Counted from the stretch's first letter, positions 44,755-54,032 are shown. The stretch: 58,765 nt of DNA from Lachnospiraceae bacterium (GCA_022652545.1 JALCRM010000013.1:1-58765); one strand, 5' to 3'. Notes: generated by a model from the letters alone, not told the origin. Numbers and translations: made by a program.

Positions 44755-46098
44755 TCAGTCCCCGTCCGACAGGCTCTGATCGATCTCGGAACCAGCCTGC
44801 CGCGGCGTGAGCTGGTTGTTCACGACCGCCACACCGACATCCCGGATCTTACCCAGCAGCGTTGCCGAAGTATCGAGGACACACACATCGCTCATAACAT
44901 GACTGGCGGAATTCAGTTCATCCGTAAACTGGACAAACATGGGATCCGCATTCAAAGAATCCAGCCTGGCCCTGCTGTTGGCGGGGATTGTGGCATTGCT
45001 TTCAGCCAGGATCGTCTGTCCTTCCGGTCCGCACAGCGCCCTGCAAAGTTCCCAGGAAGCATCCAGCTGTTCCGGCGAAGCATCAGCTGCTATACCATAA
45101 GCCGACTCACAGCCGCCGAAGAGTTCCCCCGCATACTGCTCTCTGCCATCATATACGGGCATATTGAAAAAGCCCACGCTGTCTCTGACCTGACAGGCCT
45201 GCCCTGTATAGGCACCGGCAAAGGAAGAAAGGCTAAAATCCATCGCCGCCTTCCCAGATTCAAAGAGATCCTGTTCCATCATGAAATCAACCGTCTCCGG
45301 CTCCGGCCCGAATGCTCCGTCAGACGCCAGTTTCCGGATCTCCTCCCAGGGTGCGACCGCTTCGTCCGACGAATAGGCAAGGCTCCGGTCTGCCAGACGT
45401 CCGGCTGCGGCAATGCCGTCCATTCTGTAAAAAAGTGCCGTATAAACGTGTTCGACGCGCCAGCCTTCCTTTGCTCCCAGCGCCCATGGGATCACATCGA
45501 CCGCTTTCAGTTTACCGATATCGGTCAGAAGTTCAGACCAGGTCCCCGGCGTCCTGTCGATCCCGGCCATCCTGAACATATCTTTGTTGTAATAAAAACC
45601 GGACACAAACCGGCTGAACGGTATCCCGTACAAACCGTCCAGATCGCTGTACCGGACCGAAATATCCCGAAGATCTGCAGCCGTAAAACCGGACCGGAGA
45701 TCCTTATCCGCGTCCATCCGTTCCGTCAGATCCAGCACTTTTCCGGCCCTGACAGCATCATACAGTTCCGATCCGCCCCAGTGCTGAAAAACATTCGGCA
45801 GCGTATCGGAAGCAATATCTGATTCCAGCCGTTCATGATATTTCGTTGCAGGAAGATTTTCCACTTCCACTTTGATATTCGGATGATCGCTTCGAAACCG
45901 GTCCAGAATATCCATAGTCGGTGCATATCCGGGATCTGAATCCGCATAACTCATAAAGAAACGGATGGTGACAGTCTGCGCCGATGATCCGGAAGAAGCT
46001 GCACTTTCTCCGTCTGTAATTCCGGCACAGCCCGGCAGACAGCAAGAAAGCAGGAGCACCATGGCGGAAAACAAGGCTGTATACCTGTTTATTCTCAT
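44755..46098 (-). CDS. Orphan extracellular solute-binding lipoprotein, family 1
   Basis: 447 residues. Signal peptide with lipobox LPGC (Cys 24), then a family 1 (maltose/oligosaccharide type) binding fold: TVRFFMSYADSD-like first strand, LPNVFQHWGGSELYDAV, YGIPFSRFVSGFYYNKDMF and AMDFSLSSFAG. No permease or ATPase genes are adjacent and a terminator follows directly. It is divergent from yesM-yesN, so it may feed a separate transporter or act as the ligand-binding part of that sensor. Confidence 0.88.
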   Translation of the reverse strand: MRINRYTALFSAMVLLLSCCLPGCAGITDGESAASSGSSAQTVTIRFFMSYADSDPGYAPTMDILDRFRSDHPNIKVEVENLPATKYHERLESDIASDTLPNVFQHWGGSELYDAVRAGKVLDLTERMDADKDLRSGFTAADLRDISVRYSDLDGLYGIPFSRFVSGFYYNKDMFRMAGIDRTPGTWSELLTDIGKLKAVDVIPWALGAKEGWRVEHVYTALFYRMDGIAAAGRLADRSLAYSSDEAVAPWEEIRKLASDGAFGPEPETVDFMMEQDLFESGKAAMDFSLSSFAGAYTGQACQVRDSVGFFNMPVYDGREQYAGELFGGCESAYGIAADASPEQLDASWELCRALCGPEGQTILAESNATIPANSRARLDSLNADPMFVQFTDELNSASHVMSDVCVLDTSATLLGKIRDVGVAVVNNQLTPRQAGSEIDQSLSDGD

Positions 46099-46271
46099 CC
46101 CATACCTCCCTGATCAGGAATCGACAGTGGCCTGCCCGGTTCCGTCTCAGTATAAGATGAAAATACGATATTCGGAACCGGAAATTGCGCTTATCGTAAA
46201 AGTGTATGCTTCACAAAAAACTCATAAACTGAATTTTTATATGTTATAGTACTGTTAATGCCGAGGGGCTT

Positions 46272-48026
46272 ATGAAAAGAAAGACATTGCGCGGAGAAAT
46301 CACCGCTTTCATTCTGGTCATCATATCCTGCATCACCATCGCCGCCTGCGCGGTCAGCTACCGGTTCATCTATCACAGCATGGTCGCCAATGGTATGAAC
46401 TACAGCAGGCAGCTTTCCGAACAGCTGTGCAGTAACATCGATTTTCTTTTCAGCAGCGTCGAGGATGGAACCGACTCCCTGGCGCAGTCACCGTACATGC
46501 GCTATTACGGCAGTCATTTTCTCACGGTCAGCGTTCCCGGTACCTCCGCTGATAAGATCAAAAAAACACTTTGGGAAACCAGCCTCGCCAACCAGAATAT
46601 CGACGATCTCAGTCTCGTATACAACGGCCGAAAAGTCTCTTCCCTCTTCAACCTGTATCCGCAGAGCGTACTGACCCATGTTGTGCAGTACTACGACCGG
46701 TCTGATGTTCTGTCTCAGAGCCGGTTCGTTCCGCTCATGTATGAAAGCAGGACCGGCGTGCGCTCCCTTTCCTGCGTCCGCGCCATCTACAGCGATTCGC
46801 CGAGTAATGACCTCTGTATAGTCACCAGCATCCGTGTCGACGCGATCCTTTCCCTGCTGCAAAAGGTCGATCTGGGGGAAAACAGCGGGAGCTGCCTTAC
46901 GGATGCCGCCGGAAACATACAGTACTCCACCGCCGTAGATGATCCGTTTATTGCCGGAATGCAGAAACTTCTGCAGGCAAAAAAAATAGCAGACGGGCAG
47001 ACCTTCCTGGACCGGATCGACGGAACGGAATATCTGTTTTCCGCCAATGCGGTCGGAAACAGTAATTTGTTTGCCGTTATCTATATACCGCTCCGTACGA
47101 TCACCAGACCGATCACCACTCTCTGGCAGATGATCCTGGTCGTTGTCGGCACTCTCTTTTCCCTGTCCTGCCTTTTGACGATCTGGTTTTCGGACCGGAT
47201 GACTCTGCCCATCCGCAAACTGTCAAAGCACATGCAGGAGGACAGCGGACGTACGCTGCATGTCATTGAGCCTTCTTCTGACGAGCAGGAAATCCGGGTG
47301 CTGTACTCGACCTACAATGATCTTATCGAAAAAACCGAGCAGCTTATGGAACTCAATCAGCAGGAAAGCCGGCAGAAACGGAAGGCAGAGCTGCAGGCGC
47401 TGCAGTACCAGATCAATCCGCATTTCCTGTACAACACGCTGGACTCCATTAACGCGATGGCTGTTTTAAAGGATGAAAATGAAATTTCCGAAATGACGAC
47501 CGCGCTGGCCAGTCTGATGCGTCTTTCCCTCAGTCAGAAAGAGGAGTTCGTCACGCTGGAAAATGAATTGAAGCATGTAAGGGCTTATATCGATATCCAG
47601 AAGATCCGCTACAGCAATCGATTCCAGGTCTCCTTTTCCGTTGATGAGAGCATACTTCAGCACAGGGTGGTCCGCCTGATCCTGCAGCCTCTCGTCGAAA
47701 ACGCGATCCGTCATGGTCTCGAACCGAAGGAAGAAGAGGGAAATCTCGCCGTTCGGGCTTTCGCCTGCGGAAAATGGATCGTGCTGCAGGTCTGGGATGA
47801 CGGAGTGATCGTGGATCCGGAAACCGTAAAGCAAATTGCCCGGAACCTTAAGGACCACAAAAAACCGGACCCCGAATCCAGCCATTCCATCGGTCTTTAC
47901 AATGTAAACGAACGTATACGTCTATATTATAACGATGCCGGTTCCATGTACTTTCAGAGCAATGCCCACTGCGGCACGACCGTCAGTATATTGATCCCCG
48001 CTGACATGAAGGGAGGAAACCGTTAA
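46272..48026 (+). CDS. yesM: YesM-type sensor histidine kinase
   Basis: 584 residues. Two membrane helices (about 12-34 and 277-299) flank an extracytoplasmic dCache-like sensor. HAMP follows, then a His_kinase domain with H384 (QINPHFLYNTLDSINAM) and an HATPase region (LQPLVENAIRHG; SIGLYNVNERIRLYY). GAGGGG precedes the ATG. It overlaps yesN by one base. Such pairs in Clostridia control sugar ABC transporters and hydrolases. Confidence 0.92.
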   Translation: MKRKTLRGEITAFILVIISCITIAACAVSYRFIYHSMVANGMNYSRQLSEQLCSNIDFLFSSVEDGTDSLAQSPYMRYYGSHFLTVSVPGTSADKIKKTLWETSLANQNIDDLSLVYNGRKVSSLFNLYPQSVLTHVVQYYDRSDVLSQSRFVPLMYESRTGVRSLSCVRAIYSDSPSNDLCIVTSIRVDAILSLLQKVDLGENSGSCLTDAAGNIQYSTAVDDPFIAGMQKLLQAKKIADGQTFLDRIDGTEYLFSANAVGNSNLFAVIYIPLRTITRPITTLWQMILVVVGTLFSLSCLLTIWFSDRMTLPIRKLSKHMQEDSGRTLHVIEPSSDEQEIRVLYSTYNDLIEKTEQLMELNQQESRQKRKAELQALQYQINPHFLYNTLDSINAMAVLKDENEISEMTTALASLMRLSLSQKEEFVTLENELKHVRAYIDIQKIRYSNRFQVSFSVDESILQHRVVRLILQPLVENAIRHGLEPKEEEGNLAVRAFACGKWIVLQVWDDGVIVDPETVKQIARNLKDHKKPDPESSHSIGLYNVNERIRLYYNDAGSMYFQSNAHCGTTVSILIPADMKGGNR

Positions 48027-49516
48027 TGCGCAGTATCGTGATCGCGGAAGATGAACTCCTGCTGCGGCAGGCCCTGATCAAGCAGATCAAAACGCACTGC
48101 GACTATGACGTGGTGCACGAATCCCCAAACGGCGAAGACGCGCTGAAATGGCTGCGCAGCCATCCTGCGGATATTCTGCTGACCGATATCCGCATGCCTA
48201 AAATGGACGGTATACAGCTGCTGGCCTCTCTGAAGGAAGAACAGCTCCCGGTCAAAACAATCATCATCAGCGGTTACGATGACTTCCAGTATGTGCAGCA
48301 GGTACTTCGCCTCGGTGCCGCGGATTACCTGCTCAAACCGGTATCCTGCGAGAACCTGCATCAGGTCCTGGAAACCGTCTCTTCCGCGATCGTCCGCCAG
48401 GAAATCGATGAAAATCTGCAGAAGACCGCCTTACTTCTCGAGCTGAAACAATCCGGCAGATACTACCCGTCCGTCAGCGTTCCGAAACTGCTCGATCCGT
48501 TTCCGACGGGCGGGATCACCGCCTGCTGCTTCCTGTTTTACGACCTCTGCGACCATGCGGACATGGCACACCTGGCACGGCAGATCGACCTTACTTTTCC
48601 GCCTTCCTGCAGCGGCTGCAGGGACAACCTGCTCTATATGCTCGCACAATCCGCGGATCCGAAAGGCATGATGGATTTTGTACAGAATGTCCTTGAATAT
48701 ATTTCCGGCATGGGCTATACCTGCACGGCCGGGATCGGCGATCCGGCAGGGTCCCGTCTGGAAGTGGGAGAATCGCTCCGACAGGCAGAAAATGCCGTGC
48801 TGCAGATCGATCAGGAGCGCGGTCCGTGTATTATGCCGTATTCCGCACGTCTTCCCGATAAGCCGTACAGCGAAGATTATCCGCTCTCGGAAGAACAGCA
48901 GCTCCTGGCCGCCGTCGCGGAATCGGATCCCGCACAGATCCGGCAAAACCTGGGGCTCTTCTTCCAGGCAGTCAGTACCTGGCCGCGCGACCGGATCCTG
49001 CGGATCCTGCAGGAATTCTGTTTTGCCGCGTGCCGCGAATTTCTGCAGTACCATGTCTATGTTGATGCAGATGAATTCCTGCCCCTGCTGCAGCCGTATG
49101 TCGATCTGAAGACGCTGCAAAACAGCATTCTTCAGATCCTCCTGAAGTGGAACGCGATGCTGCAGCATGATCATGATATAAATTGCGATACCGTCGTACA
49201 GTCTGCCAAGGAATATATCCGCGATCACGCATTTGAACGGCTGCGTCTCGACGAGGTAAGCAATGCCTGCTTCGTCAGTAAGAGTCAGTTCTGCAAGATC
49301 TTCAAGGATGCCACGGGGACGACATTCAAGAATTATCTGAACGAGATCCGCATCCGGAAAGCGCGTCAGCTATTGCAGACCACAGCCCTGCGCAACTACG
49401 AAATCGCACAGGAACTCGGCTATGAAGATACCAGTTATTTTGGAGAAGTTTTTAAAAAACTCACCGGGAAGACACCGGCCGAATATAAGAAGGGGTTCGA
49501 AAAAAAGGCGGAATAG
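48026..49516 (+). CDS. yesN: YesN-type AraC response regulator
   Basis: 496 residues. The receiver has an acidic pocket E10/D11 and phosphoacceptor D54 (LLTDIRMPKMDG), with K in LLKPVS. A helical middle region follows, then a C-terminal double HTH (LRLDEVSNACFVSKSQFCKIFKDATGTTFKNYLNEIR and GYEDTSYFGEVFKKLTGKTPAEYKKGF). It is phosphorylated by the YesM-type kinase. The divergent binding-protein gene is the obvious target. Confidence 0.92.
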   Translation: MRSIVIAEDELLLRQALIKQIKTHCDYDVVHESPNGEDALKWLRSHPADILLTDIRMPKMDGIQLLASLKEEQLPVKTIIISGYDDFQYVQQVLRLGAADYLLKPVSCENLHQVLETVSSAIVRQEIDENLQKTALLLELKQSGRYYPSVSVPKLLDPFPTGGITACCFLFYDLCDHADMAHLARQIDLTFPPSCSGCRDNLLYMLAQSADPKGMMDFVQNVLEYISGMGYTCTAGIGDPAGSRLEVGESLRQAENAVLQIDQERGPCIMPYSARLPDKPYSEDYPLSEEQQLLAAVAESDPAQIRQNLGLFFQAVSTWPRDRILRILQEFCFAACREFLQYHVYVDADEFLPLLQPYVDLKTLQNSILQILLKWNAMLQHDHDINCDTVVQSAKEYIRDHAFERLRLDEVSNACFVSKSQFCKIFKDATGTTFKNYLNEIRIRKARQLLQTTALRNYEIAQELGYEDTSYFGEVFKKLTGKTPAEYKKGFEKKAE

Positions 49517-49804
49517 TATCCTGCGGGCGTCCTCGCCGCAGCAGCCCGGCGTCACCCCGCAGGTAGCGACAAGAAAGATGTAGCGGTCTTCCTTTCCCGC
49601 GATCGTAACTTCGGAAAGGAATTCCCGGACCGGCACGGGAAGTTCCCAGAAGTATGTCGGTGTGACGATCCCGAGATCCTCACTCCCGGAAAGAGAAATA
49701 TCCGTGCCTGCGCCCGTGATCGACAAAGCCGTATCTCCCAGTGCAAAGGCGATACGCTCGGCAACATATTTGCAGTTTCCCGTAGCTGAAAAGTATAAAA
49801 CCAT
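49370..49804 (-). pseudogene. Flavodoxin-type protein, truncated against yesN
   Basis: The first ~96 residues are a flavodoxin fold: FMN phosphate loop YFSATGNCKYVAE, VTPTYFWELPVPVREFL and VATCGVTPGCCG. This is the start of an EFR1-type flavodoxin-ferredoxin protein of about 260 residues. At about 49519 the similarity stops exactly where yesN ends, and the reading frame continues only as antisense of yesN to 49370. The C-terminal half, including the ferredoxin clusters, is gone. GGAGATGACC precedes the ATG. Confidence 0.75.
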
Positions 49805-49896
49805 ATGGTCATCTCCACGCCGATTGCTTTTTCATCGATCGTTCTTTTTCGGGCTTTGATCAGCCGTCGGCTGCAGTACCTGCGGACCGGAACCGG

Positions 49897-50925
49897 CTAC
49901 TCCGAAAATCGGATGACCTGCCGATCAGCATCCACCCTTGCTTCAACGCCAAAGGGAATGATGCACCGCGGTGTTGCGTGCCCGACATTTATATTGCAGA
50001 CGATCGGCAGTGCAGGGTCATCAATGACCCGTATCAGGGTCTTTTTATACTCCCCAAAGTATTTCTCGTCCATCGGCTTGCCGATCAGTACACCCGACAA
50101 AACATGGAATATCCCGGTTTGTTTCAGCGCTTCAAGCATGCGGCAATATTTTTCCGGTGCAGGCTGTTCCTCACTGGATTCAAGCAGCAGAATTTTTCCT
50201 CTCCAGTCTTCCAAAGAAGGGAACAGATGATACTTTCGGCACAGGGATACCGAATCTTCATAGCGTTCAGCGTTGAAAATATCATAGATGGTATCAATGC
50301 ATCCCCCGAGGATCTCTCCGCTGAATGTCCCGCTTCCCTGCAAAAGCTCAAAGCCCTCATTTTCAAAGCTCTTCATTCCTGTCCCGACAGCCTCAGTGCT
50401 GAAGTCAGAACGGCTCTGATACCAGACATTGCTCGGATGGATCTCCCGGATCATCCCGGTCTCAAGCAGTTCTTCGAAATATTCTCTCGTATAAGGCAGC
50501 ATCTGAGAATCGAGTTCACACAGATCCGGTAAAAACGCCTGCCCGTAAAACGAGCGAATGCCGACCTTGTGCAGCATCAGATGATTCATCGTTGTGTCGG
50601 AAAATCCGAGGAAAATTTTATTTGTTACGGATTTTCTCAATTCATCATGATCGAATAGGCAGGGCAATAATCGATATGTATCGTCTCCGCCTATGGCGCA
50701 GAGTATCATATCCGTTTCGGGATCCCGGAATGCCTGCAGTAAATCGGCAGCCCTGGCCTCGGGATGAGCCTTCAGATAGTCCATACCTTTCAGAGCATGC
50801 TCTGAAAATTTCACGTGTACTCCATAAGCGTGCAGGCGATGCAGGCCAATATCCACTTCATGTTTTACAAACGCTTCTCCGAGCACACCGCTCGAAAGAC
50901 TGACAATTGTAATTGTCTTAACCAC
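49897..50925 (-). CDS. S66-family peptidase (LD-carboxypeptidase/MccF type)
   Basis: 342 residues. The catalytic Ser is S109 (FLGFSDTTMNHLML), with Glu in KILLLESSEE and His in INVGHATPR. The family covers muramoyl-tetrapeptide LD-carboxypeptidases and microcin C immunity proteins. No signal peptide. The length and motifs fit the MccF-like branch, which can detoxify peptide-nucleotide antibiotics; the actual substrate is unknown. The nearby gene content is accessory. Confidence 0.88.
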   Translation of the reverse strand: MVKTITIVSLSSGVLGEAFVKHEVDIGLHRLHAYGVHVKFSEHALKGMDYLKAHPEARAADLLQAFRDPETDMILCAIGGDDTYRLLPCLFDHDELRKSVTNKIFLGFSDTTMNHLMLHKVGIRSFYGQAFLPDLCELDSQMLPYTREYFEELLETGMIREIHPSNVWYQSRSDFSTEAVGTGMKSFENEGFELLQGSGTFSGEILGGCIDTIYDIFNAERYEDSVSLCRKYHLFPSLEDWRGKILLLESSEEQPAPEKYCRMLEALKQTGIFHVLSGVLIGKPMDEKYFGEYKKTLIRVIDDPALPIVCNINVGHATPRCIIPFGVEARVDADRQVIRFSE

Positions 50926-50999
50926 AGGGATCTCCTTTTGCCAGAGCTTATTTCTGCAGCATAGTGATAAGCAAATCCTTTTTCCTGTGCCCTTCCGGA

Positions 51000-51707
51000 T
51001 CAGGAACCCTGATCGATGAACTTTGTGATTGCCCTGACAGCCTGTGCCTGTTGATCTTCGCGGGAGATTGTGGCATCACTGTCGCCTTTTTGTCTTCCGT
51101 AGTTGCCGAACTGGGCATGATTTCCGCCTTCAATGCATACAACATTTTCAGCATAGGTTATCTTGTCTCTGGCTAAGGTATCCAGGGAACCATAGAGCGT
51201 CAGCGTACCGGATGCCGGATAATCACCATAGATATAGGCGCCCATCAGGATCAGTCCCCGTATCTTATCGGCATGCCTGCCTGCATATTGGCTTGCCATG
51301 GCGCCTCCAAGGGAATGCCCGGATATATACCAGGTTCTGATGTCAGGATATGCCTGCATGACCTTATCTGCGGCATTGCCGTCGAAGAAGGCAAGATGCA
51401 GCGGCATGTGCACCATGATGACGGTGATCTGCGCTTTCTCTCTGATCCGTTCCAATAGCGGCAGATAGGCAGTCTCTTCCACTTTTGCGCCCGGGTAAAA
51501 GATCATGGCAGTGGTACTGCCGGCTTCCGGCAGAATGGTCAGGTTCCCCTTTTCCTGTAGCGTTGTATCTGAGGTCAGATATGCTTTGGCTGTATCATCC
51601 GCTTTATAGTAAAAGGCTGTCCAGCAAAAAAATCCGATGACCATCGCTGCAGTAAGCGAAAGGGTCGCAAGCAAAACAATATATCTATTTTTAAGTCCTT
51701 TTCTCAT
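51000..51707 (-). CDS. Membrane-anchored alpha/beta hydrolase
   Basis: 235 residues. One N-terminal anchor helix (about 9-33), then an alpha/beta hydrolase fold outside the membrane. Nucleophile Ser in GHSLGGAMAS and His in GNHAQFGNYG; an Asp in LYGSLDTLA completes the set. Resembles Abhydrolase_5 carboxymethylenebutenolidase-like enzymes of Firmicutes. Substrate unknown. Confidence 0.82.
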   Translation of the reverse strand: MRKGLKNRYIVLLATLSLTAAMVIGFFCWTAFYYKADDTAKAYLTSDTTLQEKGNLTILPEAGSTTAMIFYPGAKVEETAYLPLLERIREKAQITVIMVHMPLHLAFFDGNAADKVMQAYPDIRTWYISGHSLGGAMASQYAGRHADKIRGLILMGAYIYGDYPASGTLTLYGSLDTLARDKITYAENVVCIEGGNHAQFGNYGRQKGDSDATISREDQQAQAVRAITKFIDQGS

Positions 51708-51854
51708 TTGCGCCTTTCATAAACCGCTTTTCCCGCTTTCGGAAAGATAAACATATTGGATATGCCGGTCTCTGCCAAATGCGTTCCGGCTGTACACGGG
51801 AATTTATCCGAGGGAATCGACTGAAAGCCGGACAGCAGTCCGCAAGTTCATATC

Positions 51855-51883
51855 TGGCTCGATTGCCCGATCATGATGTCCCC
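51855..51883 (-). repeat. 29-base direct repeat, left copy
   Basis: It matches 57525-57553 at 25 of 29 positions in the same orientation. The two copies bracket about 5.7 kb of accessory genes. On the minus strand it contains ATG-ATC-GGG-CAA-TCG, parallel to ATG-GAG-CAA-TCG in the right copy, so both may derive from one gene segment. Confidence 0.55.
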
Positions 51884-51993
51884 CGTATATGGTAACATCC
51901 GGATAACAACATTGTACCCGATCTCGCTGAATATTGATCGCTTTCCATGTGTCGGCTAAAATTATGTTTATTCAAATATTTGCCGAAACCGTG

Positions 51994-52022
51994 TTGGCTG
52001 ACCGGAAAGAAGCGGCTATAAT
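51994..52022 (+). promoter_or_regulatory. Promoter of the AAA/DUF4143 ATPase gene
   Basis: TTGGCT (51994-51999) and TATAAT (52017-52022) are 17 bases apart and lie about 50 bases before the gene start. Confidence 0.6.
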
Positions 52023-52072
52023 AAAAGTATCCCGAATTATTGCCGAAGCCGAAGCGGAAATGGTGGTGCGTT

Positions 52073-53302
52073 ATGAAATACATCAAGCGGCACATGGAAG
52101 AGATCGTGCTCTCTCTGAGTAAAAGCTGGCCCGTAATCCTGCTTACCGGGCCGCGCCAGGCAGGCAAGACGACTATGCTCAAGGAGCTTGCCGCGCGCGA
52201 GGGTACCGGGCGCAAATATGTCTCCCTCGACGATCTGAATATGAGGGAGATGGCGAAAAACGATCCCCAAATGTTTCTGCAGCTCCACAAGCCTCCTGTT
52301 CTGATCGATGAAGTTCAATATGCGCCGGAGCTGTTTACCTATATCAAAATTCATGTGGACGATCATCACAATCCCGGCGATTTCTGGCTCACCGGCTCGC
52401 AGGTATTTCAGTTAATGCATGGCGTGCAGGAGTCGCTGGCCGGGCGCGTGGCGCTGCTGCATATGTCACCGCTCTCCCAGCGGGAAATCACAGGCGCAGA
52501 GTGCATACCATTCACAACGAATTTTGATACGTTGGCGGAGCAGAGCAAGAAAATTGAGCCGGTTACAACGCCGGAACTCTTTGTGCGGATATGGAATGGC
52601 TGTATGCCAGGTCTTGTCAGCGACGATTTTCCGGGACGCGATATTTTCTATTCGTCGTATCTTTCCACCTATGTGGAACGCGACGTCCGCGACCTCTCCG
52701 GCACAGTGGACGCGCTGAAATTCATTCGCTTTATCACTGCGGTGGCCGCGCGGTGTGCGCAGCTCGTCAACTATAAGGCTATTGCTGATGATGCCGACAT
52801 CGACCAGATAACATGCAAAAACTGGATCAATATTCTGGAGACATTGGGCATTGTATTCTTGTTGCACCCGTATTCCAACAATGTCCTCAAACGCACCATC
52901 AAAACGCCAAAGCTGTATTTTTACGATACCGGTCTTGTTTGTTATCTGACACGCTGGTCATCTCCGGAGGTGGCGGAGAGCGGGGCCATGAACGGTGCAC
53001 TGCTTGAGAATTTCACCGTGTCCGAAATCATGAAAAGCTATCAAAATGCTGGAAAAGAGCCGTTTATCCACTACTACCGCGACCGGGACGCCAAAGAGAT
53101 CAATGTCATCATGGAGGGGGATGGCAAGCTCTGTCCGCTGGAAATCAAAAAAACCGCTACACCAGACAAGCGTCTGGTGCGCACCTTCGACGTGATCAAC
53201 AAATCACCCCTTCAACTCGGTACGGGTGCCGTGCTCTGTATGGCCGATCATCTCAGCGCATTCGATCGGGAGAATTTGATTGTGCCGATCTGGATGATAT
53301 AA
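52073..53302 (+). CDS. AAA-family ATPase with DUF4143 domain
   Basis: 409 residues. Walker A GPRQAGKTT at about 26-34 and Walker B VLIDEVQYAP. The AAA_14 module is followed by a C-terminal DUF4143 nuclease-like fold (EPFIHYYRDRDAKEINVIMEGDGKLCPLEIKKT). These proteins are widespread and often found on accessory DNA; some are proposed toxin or defence components, but no role is established. The start is the ATG at 52073 with only a weak GGTGGTG site. Single gene with its own promoter. Confidence 0.88.
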   Translation: MKYIKRHMEEIVLSLSKSWPVILLTGPRQAGKTTMLKELAAREGTGRKYVSLDDLNMREMAKNDPQMFLQLHKPPVLIDEVQYAPELFTYIKIHVDDHHNPGDFWLTGSQVFQLMHGVQESLAGRVALLHMSPLSQREITGAECIPFTTNFDTLAEQSKKIEPVTTPELFVRIWNGCMPGLVSDDFPGRDIFYSSYLSTYVERDVRDLSGTVDALKFIRFITAVAARCAQLVNYKAIADDADIDQITCKNWINILETLGIVFLLHPYSNNVLKRTIKTPKLYFYDTGLVCYLTRWSSPEVAESGAMNGALLENFTVSEIMKSYQNAGKEPFIHYYRDRDAKEINVIMEGDGKLCPLEIKKTATPDKRLVRTFDVINKSPLQLGTGAVLCMADHLSAFDRENLIVPIWMI

Positions 53303-53457
53303 TCGGAATTTAGTGTTGCAGATTTTTCTGCTCCGTGTGCCGGAGCAATCAGATACTCTTGCATACATTTCCATGCGTTATCACGTAAGCCTTCAGGTTT
53401 TTGCCATCCATTTGCTATCCCCGTTGACCACTGATACGGGGCATTTGAAATTTACAC

Positions 53458-53769
53458 TCAAAATATTTTCAATCCGACAATACCACATACAATCAGCGCG
53501 ATGCAGATCATCTGTGTTGCATTCAGCGCTTCCCTAAATAGAAACACTCCCAACAGTGATGTCCCGACAATCCCAAATCCGGTCCACATTGCGTATGCTG
53601 TTCCCAGCGGAAGTTTTTTGAGCGCCTGCGATAAAAAGACTGCGCTGAGGGCATAAAAGACAAATGTTGTGATACTTGGAACGATCTTTGTGAATCCATC
53701 CGATAACTTCATGAAGAAGGCCCACGTGATCTCTGATACACCCGCCAACAGTAACATGATCCACTGCAT
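53458..53769 (-). CDS. SMR-family transporter, Gdx (guanidinium exporter) type
   Basis: 103 residues, four membrane helices. The coupling Glu is in the first helix (LLAGVSEITWAFFMKLSDGFTK). The LPLGTAYAMWTGFG signature fits Gdx/SugE guanidinium exporters better than EmrE-type drug exporters. GGAGG lies eight bases before the ATG at 53769. A structured leader with a terminator precedes it, as expected for riboswitch control. Confidence 0.88.
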   Translation of the reverse strand: MQWIMLLLAGVSEITWAFFMKLSDGFTKIVPSITTFVFYALSAVFLSQALKKLPLGTAYAMWTGFGIVGTSLLGVFLFREALNATQMICIALIVCGIVGLKIF

Positions 53770-53873
53770 ATATTTATCCTCCACAAACAAAAAGAGCCCG
53801 GATAGCCATACCTTCTAAGGCCTGATGGTATGGTTCCAAAGCTCACTTTTCTCTGCCCGGCGGCAGAAACAAC
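53770..53873 (-). ncRNA. Structured leader, candidate guanidine riboswitch with terminator
   Basis: The ~104-base leader starts with a hairpin (CTGCC / GGCAG, 53851-53872). A conserved-looking AGAGAAAAGTGAGC segment follows. Next is a strong terminator: CCATACC and GGTATGG plus outer GAGC and GCTC, then TTTTTG (53784-53844). The terminator sits directly before the gdx ribosome site. It lacks the guanidine-I consensus. The compact hairpin-plus-terminator form recalls other guanidine classes, but I could not assign one. Confidence 0.5.
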
Positions 53874-53879
53874 ATTTTT

Positions 53880-53908
53880 ATTATATAAAGAATTCTCATG
53901 GAAGTAAA
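53880..53908 (-). promoter_or_regulatory. Promoter of the gdx leader
   Basis: On the minus strand TTTACT (53903-53908) and TATAAT (53880-53885) are 17 bases apart. The predicted start is at about 53873, placing the first leader hairpin at the 5' end of the RNA. Confidence 0.65.
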
Positions 53909-53912
53909 CAGA

Positions 53913-54032
53913 TTAAAGATGGATGATTTCTGTCTCGGCATCCATCTCCTTTGCCCCTCGTTCTGCCTCCATCAGAAGCTTATGCGTGTTCCAGTTTTTT
54001 CCCGGACTTCCATTGAGCAAAACAGCTCTCAT
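53913..54032 (-). pseudogene. Flavin reductase/flavodoxin_2-type gene, 39-codon N-terminal remnant
   Basis: On the minus strand GGAAG and an ATG at 54032 open a 39-residue frame beginning MRAVLLNGSPGKNWNTHKLL and ending EIIHL-stop. LNGSPGKNWNT is the FMN-binding start of NADPH-dependent FMN reductase-like proteins, normally ~180 residues. The rest is missing: the frame ends against the gdx promoter. It is a decayed remnant between the PPOX and gdx genes. Confidence 0.65.

Larger units (their letters stand above)
51708..52072 (+). other. Intergenic region with promoter and a repeat copy
   Basis: 365 bases without a supported gene. It holds a 29-base repeat copy at 51855-51883 and a promoter at 51994-52022 for the ATPase gene. 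On the right, TTTGCCGAAACC and ATTGCCGAAGCC recur around the promoter. Confidence 0.5.
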
